Below, one piece after another: positions 59,070-64,000 of a stretch of 64,000 nucleotides of DNA. Position 1 is the stretch's first letter, and each line of letters opens with the position of its first letter. Source of the stretch: Chitinophagales bacterium (GTDB lineage: Bacteria; Bacteroidota; Bacteroidia; Chitinophagales; LD1); the NCBI GenBank assembly GCA_026129525.1, contig JAHCHW010000004.1:124001-188000 (forward strand). Reading direction: 5' to 3'. Below the pieces are notes generated by a model. The model was not told the DNA's origin. It saw only the letters and a program-made list of their open reading frames with translations, and made no database searches. The position numbers and the translations under genes are program-made.

Positions 59070-59099
59070 CGAAAATATCCAACTTTGCTTATTATCAAA
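59070..59099 (-). promoter_or_regulatory. Bacteroidota-type promoter before etfB
   Basis: On the minus strand: TTTG (59099-59096), 18 nt, then TATTTTCG (59077-59070), one mismatch to TAnnTTTG. The start codon is 25 nt downstream. Confidence 0.5.
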
Positions 59100-59151
59100 C
59101 ACAAATTCGGGTAAAACTTCCCTAACAACGTTTGGCAAAATACGAGTGAAA

Positions 59152-59472
59152 ATGAACGAAGAGCGGCTGAAAAAACTGATGGAAATGGAAGCGCAAAAGC
59201 CCGATGATGCTTTCCTGAAATACGCCATAGCCATTGAGTATGTAAGCGGTGGAGACGATGAAAAGGCAAAACCTTATTTTGAGTTGCTGGTACAACTGCA
59301 TCCGGACTATGTGGCTACTTACCTGCATTTAGGGCAACTGTATGCGCGCCTGGGCGAATACGATAAATGTTTGGCAACCTACAAGGCAGGTATTGAAGTA
59401 GCAAAGAAAGCAGGCGATGCCAAAGCCCTGAGCGAATTGAACGAAGCTTTTTTTATTGCCACTGATGAATAA
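59152..59472 (+). CDS. Small TPR protein upstream of tilS
   Basis: 106 residues from the ATG at 59152, chosen because it starts MNEERLKKLMEMEAQKPDDAF; the upstream 35 codons of the frame are in the etfB promoter region. It is two to three tetratricopeptide units: FLKYAIAIEYVSGGDDEKAKPYFELLVQLHP, VATYLHLGQLYARLGEYDKCLATYKAGIEVAKKAGD. Cytosolic adaptor-type protein; partner unknown. Its last codons overlap the tilS start by 8 bp, so they are translationally coupled. Confidence 0.82.
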   Translation: MNEERLKKLMEMEAQKPDDAFLKYAIAIEYVSGGDDEKAKPYFELLVQLHPDYVATYLHLGQLYARLGEYDKCLATYKAGIEVAKKAGDAKALSELNEAFFIATDE

Positions 59473-60817
59473 GCAGAAAACTTTATTGCAACGGTTTACC
59501 GAATACAATGCCGCCAACCGGATGCCAAGCGCTAAAAAGCGTACGCTCCTTACTGTAAGCGGGGGATTGGATTCGGTAGTAATGCTCGATTTGTTCAGCA
59601 AAGCAGCATTTCCGTTTGCCATTGCCCATTGCAATTTTCAACTGCGGGGCGATGAAGCCGATGCCGATGAAGCCTTTGTGAAAGACTTAGGCGATAAATA
59701 CCAAGTTCCTGTGTTTGTTAAACGTTTCGATACAAAAGCGTATGCGGAGGAGTTCAAACTTTCCATTCAATTAGCGGCACGCGAACTGCGCTACAAGTGG
59801 TTCGAAGAGTTGCGGCAACAGCATAAGTTTAAACTGGTTGCCACCGCCCACCATTTGAATGATAACATTGAAACCATTCTTTACAACTTTACTAAAGGTA
59901 CCGGCTTGCGCGGCTTGCGCGGTATTCCGGCAAGGCAGGGCAATGTTGTTCGCCCCTTGCTGTTTGCATCGCGTGAAGAAATTGAAAAGTATGCCGATGA
60001 AAATAAACTTGCTTACCGCGAGGACAGTTCGAATGCCGAGGATAAATACACGCGCAACAAAATCCGGCATCATATTGTTCCGCTGCTCAAAGAAATCAAT
60101 CCTTCGCTGGAGAAAACAATAGGCGAGAAGATTGAACTGCTTTCGGAAATTGAAGCGTTGTATGAAAGCCGTCAACGAAAAGTAAGCAGGCAACTTTTTC
60201 TTCCGAAAGGCAGCGACATTTACATTCCGCTGCTAAAGCTGAAAAAAATGCCACACGCTTCGAGTATTCTTTACGAATACCTGAAAGACTTTGGTTTTAC
60301 TTCTTCGCAGGTGGACGATATGCTTTCCGTAATAGACGAACCGGCAGGCAAACAATTTATTACCGACCGCGCACGGGTGATTAAAGACCGCAGGTTTTTT
60401 ATTCTTACACAACTACCCGAACAGGATGTTACCGTAAAGTTGATTGAAAAAGGAGATTCAGAAGTCAGCTTCAATAACTTTCAATTTTCAATCGCCACTG
60501 TTCAATTACCAGTTGTTATCGAACACCCGTCTCCACAAACTGAATTTGTGGATAGTTCTAAACTCGAATTTCCGCTCCTTCTCCGCCAGTGGAAAGCGGG
60601 CGATTACTTCTATCCGGTTGGTATGGGTATGAAGAAAAAGAAAGTAAAAAAGTTCCTCACCGATTTAAAATTGCCGCTGCACGAAAAAGAAAAAGTGTTG
60701 GTGCTGGAATCGAACCAAAAAATTGTGTGGGTGGTGGGGTACAGGTTAGATGAGCGGTTTAAGATAATACCGCAAACCAAACAGGCACATAAACTGCATG
60801 TGTCGAAAAGCAACTGA
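59465..60817 (+). CDS. tilS: tRNA(Ile)-lysidine synthetase
   Basis: Adds lysine to the wobble cytidine of tRNA-Ile(CAU), switching it from Met to Ile identity; essential. 450 residues from the ATG at 59465, inside the end of the TPR gene. The N-type ATP-pyrophosphatase motif is SGGLDSVVML (32-37 core), followed by HCNFQLRGDEADADEAFV, ATAHHLNDNIETILYNFTKGTGLRGLRGI, and the TilS-specific R(E)DSSNAEDKYTRNKIRHHIVPLL. The C-terminal TilS domain (about 370-450, FPLLLRQWKAGDYFYPVGM) is present. Full length. Confidence 0.95.
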   Translation: MNKQKTLLQRFTEYNAANRMPSAKKRTLLTVSGGLDSVVMLDLFSKAAFPFAIAHCNFQLRGDEADADEAFVKDLGDKYQVPVFVKRFDTKAYAEEFKLSIQLAARELRYKWFEELRQQHKFKLVATAHHLNDNIETILYNFTKGTGLRGLRGIPARQGNVVRPLLFASREEIEKYADENKLAYREDSSNAEDKYTRNKIRHHIVPLLKEINPSLEKTIGEKIELLSEIEALYESRQRKVSRQLFLPKGSDIYIPLLKLKKMPHASSILYEYLKDFGFTSSQVDDMLSVIDEPAGKQFITDRARVIKDRRFFILTQLPEQDVTVKLIEKGDSEVSFNNFQFSIATVQLPVVIEHPSPQTEFVDSSKLEFPLLLRQWKAGDYFYPVGMGMKKKKVKKFLTDLKLPLHEKEKVLVLESNQKIVWVVGYRLDERFKIIPQTKQAHKLHVSKSN

Positions 60818-60829
60818 TGGTTATTCCCT

Positions 60830-63800
60830 TTAATTCAATCCATACTCCACATGCAGGGCATCTAACTCGCGCAGGAACTCATTGTTGAGATCAACAGTGC
60901 GGGTGGTAGTTGTTAATCCTATTTTAATTCCTTCCTCGGCATCGGTAAATTTTATACGCAGGCGGGTTTTGCCCGGGTATTTGGTTATGAGGCTGTCGAG
61001 GTTGTTGATGAGTGCATCGCTTACTTCGAACGATGCTACTTCGAGGGTAAGATACTTGGTGAGTTTGCTGCGAATGTCGGGCAGCAAATCAATTTTCTGA
61101 ATTTTGAACTCGTATTCTTTGCCATCCCAGCGGGTTTGATACTTACCGGTAATGTGCAACAATGCATCGGGTGTTTCAATAAAGGGGCGGAAAGTGAGAT
61201 AATCTTTTCCGAAGAGTGCAAACTGATAGGTGCCGTCAAAATCTTCGAGGGTAAAGCGGCAGTACGGATTTCCGTTTTTGGCAAAGCGGGTATCGGTGGC
61301 AGTAACAATGCCTGCAATTTTCAACTCCTTGTCTTTGCGGTTGTTGATGTCGTTCAGCGTGCAGTTGGTAAAGGTTTTTATTTCGAGTTTGTAGTCCTCC
61401 AGCGGATGCCCGCTCAGGTAAATACCGATAACCTCTTTTTCTTTTTTCAGTTTTTCGAGCAAGCTCCACTCATCGCAGTTGCTGATAGGCGGCTCGGGAA
61501 TATCGGCTTCGCTTTCGCCTGCTGCGCCAAACAGCGAAATACTGTTGTTGGTGTGCGCAGCCTGCACCACGCTACCGTATTTAACGGCTTTCTCCAGTAC
61601 GGTGAGTCCGTCTTTTTTATCGGGGGTAAAAAACTGTGCGCGATGCAAGCCGAAAGAATCGAACGCTCCGGCTAATGCCAGCGCTTCGAAAGCTTTTTTA
61701 TTGACGGAGCGCGTGTTGGCTCTGCGTGCAAAATCGAAAATAGATTTGAATGCTCCTTTTTTGCCCCGCTCTTCCACAATTGCCAGCACAGCCGCTTCGC
61801 CTACGCCTTTAATGGCGGAAAGCGCATAGCGTATTTCGCCTTTTTTGTTCACGGTAAATTGCACATCGCTCTCGTTCACATCAGGTCCTTTTACCGGAAT
61901 ACCCATGCGCTTACATTCTTCCATAAAGAAGGTAATCTTATCAATGTTGCCCTGGTTGTGGGTAAGCACCGATGCCATGTATTCAGCCGGATAATTTGCC
62001 TTTAGATAAGCTGTTTGAAATGCCACAAAAGCATAGCAGGTTGAATGCGATTTGTTGAAGGCGTATTGCGCGAAAGCTTCCCAATCGGTCCATATTTTTT
62101 CGAGTTTCTTTTCGTCCAATCCTTTCGCTTTTGCCCCGCTCATGAACTTGTCCTTCATTTTGTCGAGCGTGGCTTTGTCCTTTTTACCCATTGCCTTACG
62201 CAGCACATCGGCATCGCCTTTGCCAAAGCCTCCGAGTTTTTGCGAAAGCAACATCACCTGTTCCTGATATACGGTAATGCCGTACGTGTCCTTCAAATAC
62301 TCTTCCATTTCGGGAAGGTCGTACGTGATTTTTTCCAGCCCGTGTTTACGTTTAATAAAGTTGGGAATGTATGCCAGCGGACCCGGGCGGTAGAGGGCGT
62401 TCATGGCAATAAGGTCGTCAAACTTATCGGGCTTCAGTTCTTTCAGGTACTTCTGCATTCCTGCACTTTCGAACTGGAAGGTGGCGTTGGTTTCGCCACG
62501 CTGATACAACGCTAATGTTTTGGCATCATCGAGCGGAATACTGTCAATATCTATTTCTATTCCATGATTTTGCTTAATCAACCGAAGCGCATCGCGAATG
62601 ATGGTGAGCGTTTTTAAACCGAGAAAGTCCATCTTAATTACACCTGCATCCTCAATCACTTTTCCTTCGTACTGTGTAATGTAGAATGGCGTATCCTTCG
62701 AGGTGGCAACGGGAATAATTTCGGTTAAATCTTTCGGAGCAATGATGATGCCCGCTGCGTGAATACCCGTTCCGCGCACACCGCCTTCCAGTTTTTCGGC
62801 TTCTTTCAGCACTTTGCCTTCGGGGGTATCGCTTTCGTAAATCTGGCGGAGTTTTTTTATGTCTTCAATTTCTTCAGTGCTTAAGGCTTCTTTCTCTTTC
62901 AAACTTTTTTCACCGTCAATGGGGGCATGAAAAATTCTGTCCAACGCAATGCCGGGTTTTTCGGGAACCAGCTTGGTAAGCGCCAGCGAATCGGGCAACG
63001 GTAAATCGAGCACGCGCGCCACATCTTTAATACTCACTTTGGCTGCGAGCGTGCTGTAGGTAACAATTTGCGCTACCTGACTTTTGGTGTATTTATCCAC
63101 CACGTATTGAATTACCTTATCGCGACCTTCATCATCAAAGTCAGTATCAATATCGGGCATTGATTTACGGTCGGGGTTCAGAAAACGCTCGAAGAGAAGA
63201 TTGTAAGCAACGGGGTCAATATTGGTAATGCCTATACAATAAGCTACTACGCTGCCTGCAGCGGAGCCGCGCCCCGGACCAACCAATACATTCATTTTTC
63301 GTCCGGCATTTATAAAGTCGGCAACAATTAGAAAGTAGCCCGCAAACCCCATGGTTTTAATGGTGAAGAGTTCGAAGTTTAAGCGCTCTTCAATTTCGGG
63401 CGTAATTTCTTTATAGCGTTTGCGTGCGCCTTCAAAGGTGAGGTGTTTCAGATATTCCCATTGGTTGAGAGTATCGGGTTGCAACACGGTTTTCTCATCA
63501 ATTGTTTCTGGCAATTGGTGAATTTGAAATTCTTTAGGCACTGCAAAGTTGGGCAGCAGAATATCCTGTTTCAACTTCAGGTGCTCGCATTTGTCCACTA
63601 TCTCCTGCGTGTTATCAAGCGCTTGCGGAACATCGCTGAAGAGCGTGCCCATTTCAGCCTGTGTTTTAAAGTAGAACTGATCGTTGTAAAAGGCAAAGCG
63701 CTTTCCTTTTACACTTACGTCATCGTCCGAAAATTCTTTGAGTGTGGGCGTGCTTTGCTTTTCGCCTGTGTTAATGCATAATAGAATGTCGTGTGCATTG

Positions 63801-64000
63801 GCATCGGTTTGGTCCACATAATGCGAATCGTTAGTGCAAATAATTTTTACATTGTATTCTCTGGCAAATTTGAGCAGCACATTGTTTACTTCGTCCTGCT
63901 CTTTCATGCCGTGGCGCTGCAACTCTATGTAGTAGTCTTCGCCAAACAGATTATACCACCATTCAAACTCTTTTCTGCCTGCATCTTCGCCTTTGCGTAA
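60830..64000 (-). CDS. dnaE: DNA polymerase III alpha subunit (5' part outside window)
   Basis: Replicative polymerase, family C. 1056 residues are in the window; the frame is open to the right edge (26 codons before the first candidate start reading ...FEWWYNLFGEDYYIE), so the N-terminus lies beyond it. From the edge: the end of the PHP domain (TNDSHYVDQTDANAHDILLCINTGEK); the palm with catalytic acids in PDIDTDFDDEGRDKVIQYV and GPGRGSAAGSVVAYCIGI; fingers (GVIKMDFLGLKTLTII, YRPGPLAYIPNFIKRKHG, YQEQVMLLSQKLGGFGKGDADVLRKAMGKK, FNKSHSTCYAFVAFQTAYLKANYPAEYMA); a helix-hairpin-helix (SAIKGVGEAAVLAIVEERG); and an OB-fold (LKIAGIVTATDTRFAKNGNPYCRFTLEDFDG). DnaE1-type layout. It is 12 bp from the tilS end, convergent. 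Confidence 0.97.
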   Translation of the reverse strand, partial: LRKGEDAGRKEFEWWYNLFGEDYYIELQRHGMKEQDEVNNVLLKFAREYNVKIICTNDSHYVDQTDANAHDILLCINTGEKQSTPTLKEFSDDDVSVKGKRFAFYNDQFYFKTQAEMGTLFSDVPQALDNTQEIVDKCEHLKLKQDILLPNFAVPKEFQIHQLPETIDEKTVLQPDTLNQWEYLKHLTFEGARKRYKEITPEIEERLNFELFTIKTMGFAGYFLIVADFINAGRKMNVLVGPGRGSAAGSVVAYCIGITNIDPVAYNLLFERFLNPDRKSMPDIDTDFDDEGRDKVIQYVVDKYTKSQVAQIVTYSTLAAKVSIKDVARVLDLPLPDSLALTKLVPEKPGIALDRIFHAPIDGEKSLKEKEALSTEEIEDIKKLRQIYESDTPEGKVLKEAEKLEGGVRGTGIHAAGIIIAPKDLTEIIPVATSKDTPFYITQYEGKVIEDAGVIKMDFLGLKTLTIIRDALRLIKQNHGIEIDIDSIPLDDAKTLALYQRGETNATFQFESAGMQKYLKELKPDKFDDLIAMNALYRPGPLAYIPNFIKRKHGLEKITYDLPEMEEYLKDTYGITVYQEQVMLLSQKLGGFGKGDADVLRKAMGKKDKATLDKMKDKFMSGAKAKGLDEKKLEKIWTDWEAFAQYAFNKSHSTCYAFVAFQTAYLKANYPAEYMASVLTHNQGNIDKITFFMEECKRMGIPVKGPDVNESDVQFTVNKKGEIRYALSAIKGVGEAAVLAIVEERGKKGAFKSIFDFARRANTRSVNKKAFEALALAGAFDSFGLHRAQFFTPDKKDGLTVLEKAVKYGSVVQAAHTNNSISLFGAAGESEADIPEPPISNCDEWSLLEKLKKEKEVIGIYLSGHPLEDYKLEIKTFTNCTLNDINNRKDKELKIAGIVTATDTRFAKNGNPYCRFTLEDFDGTYQFALFGKDYLTFRPFIETPDALLHITGKYQTRWDGKEYEFKIQKIDLLPDIRSKLTKYLTLEVASFEVSDALINNLDSLITKYPGKTRLRIKFTDAEEGIKIGLTTTTRTVDLNNEFLRELDALHVEYGLN

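Noticed and set aside
61136..61675. 179-codon + strand frame inside dnaE
   Set aside because: Antisense to conserved polymerase sequence, with no recognisable domain.

Overview
The window is an ordinary-density chromosomal segment of a member of the Bacteroidota (Sphingobacteriia/Chitinophagales-like; I would not go below phylum with confidence). The evidence is three secreted proteins ending in the type-B type IX secretion (gliding-motility) C-terminal domain, Bacteroidota-typical families (DUF2851, DUF2723/GT117, DUF5106-thioredoxin, bifunctional nuclease, Rcp1-type receivers), weak use of Shine-Dalgarno sites, and several promoters matching the Bacteroidota pattern (TTG near -33 and TAnnTTTG near -7). 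Both window ends cut genes: ppsA at the left (5' part missing) and dnaE at the right (5' part missing).

Layout. 1-5.1 kb: PEP synthase and an SDR dehydrogenase (+), then a K+/H+ antiporter-universal stress protein operon (-). 5.6-10.3 kb: ClpB and a SprB/PKD-repeat secreted protein. 10.4-18.7 kb: TerC-type metal exporter, sugar phosphatase, a DUF4258/zinc-finger toxin-antitoxin pair, DinB, a transsulfuration enzyme, isoaspartyl peptidase, a paraoxonase-like lipoprotein and an acyl-CoA dehydrogenase. 18.9-24.2 kb: a small surface-glycan group (HAD phosphatase, ATP-grasp ligase, GNAT acyltransferase, polysaccharide deacetylase, Wzx-like flippase). 24.3-33.5 kb: a second secreted repeat protein, a stand-alone cobalamin-binding subunit plus crotonase, an unknown secreted protein, a GH3 glycosidase and a DUF5106-thioredoxin protein. 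33.6-45.2 kb: receiver protein, PspC, DUF2851, LRR protein, second transsulfuration enzyme, TPR protein, PyrF, CHAD protein, bifunctional nuclease, then a REC-PAS-histidine kinase followed by a zinc-ribbon/coiled-coil membrane protein and a MORN protein. 45.2-52.7 kb: Ndk, a duplicated DoxX-like membrane protein, and an operon of a secreted beta-propeller-like protein with a 1528-residue SprB-repeat protein. 52.7-64 kb: tRNA-Gln, DUF2723 membrane glycosyltransferase, RlmB, EtfBA, TPR protein, TilS and DnaE.

Functionally, the acyl-CoA dehydrogenase, EtfBA, crotonase and cobalamin subunit fit acyl-CoA oxidation and propionyl/methylmalonyl-type chemistry. The flippase group, DUF2723 protein and T9SS cargo fit a cell-surface and gliding/adhesion programme; no T9SS machinery gene is present here.

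The most unusual structure is not a gene. It is a family of modular intergenic repeats: an A module (core AACTTAATGTTCTTAGTGG), a perfect 18-bp palindrome GTCTGACCTTGGTCAGAC, and a C module (core TTTCTATGTGGT). They occur singly or together at about nine places, including a three-unit tandem array of about 101 bp period at 14419-14715. Several other intergenic repeats are also present, among them an element bounded by a perfect 17-bp inverted repeat at 52930-53020. No CRISPR array, insertion sequence, prophage or obvious defence island was found.
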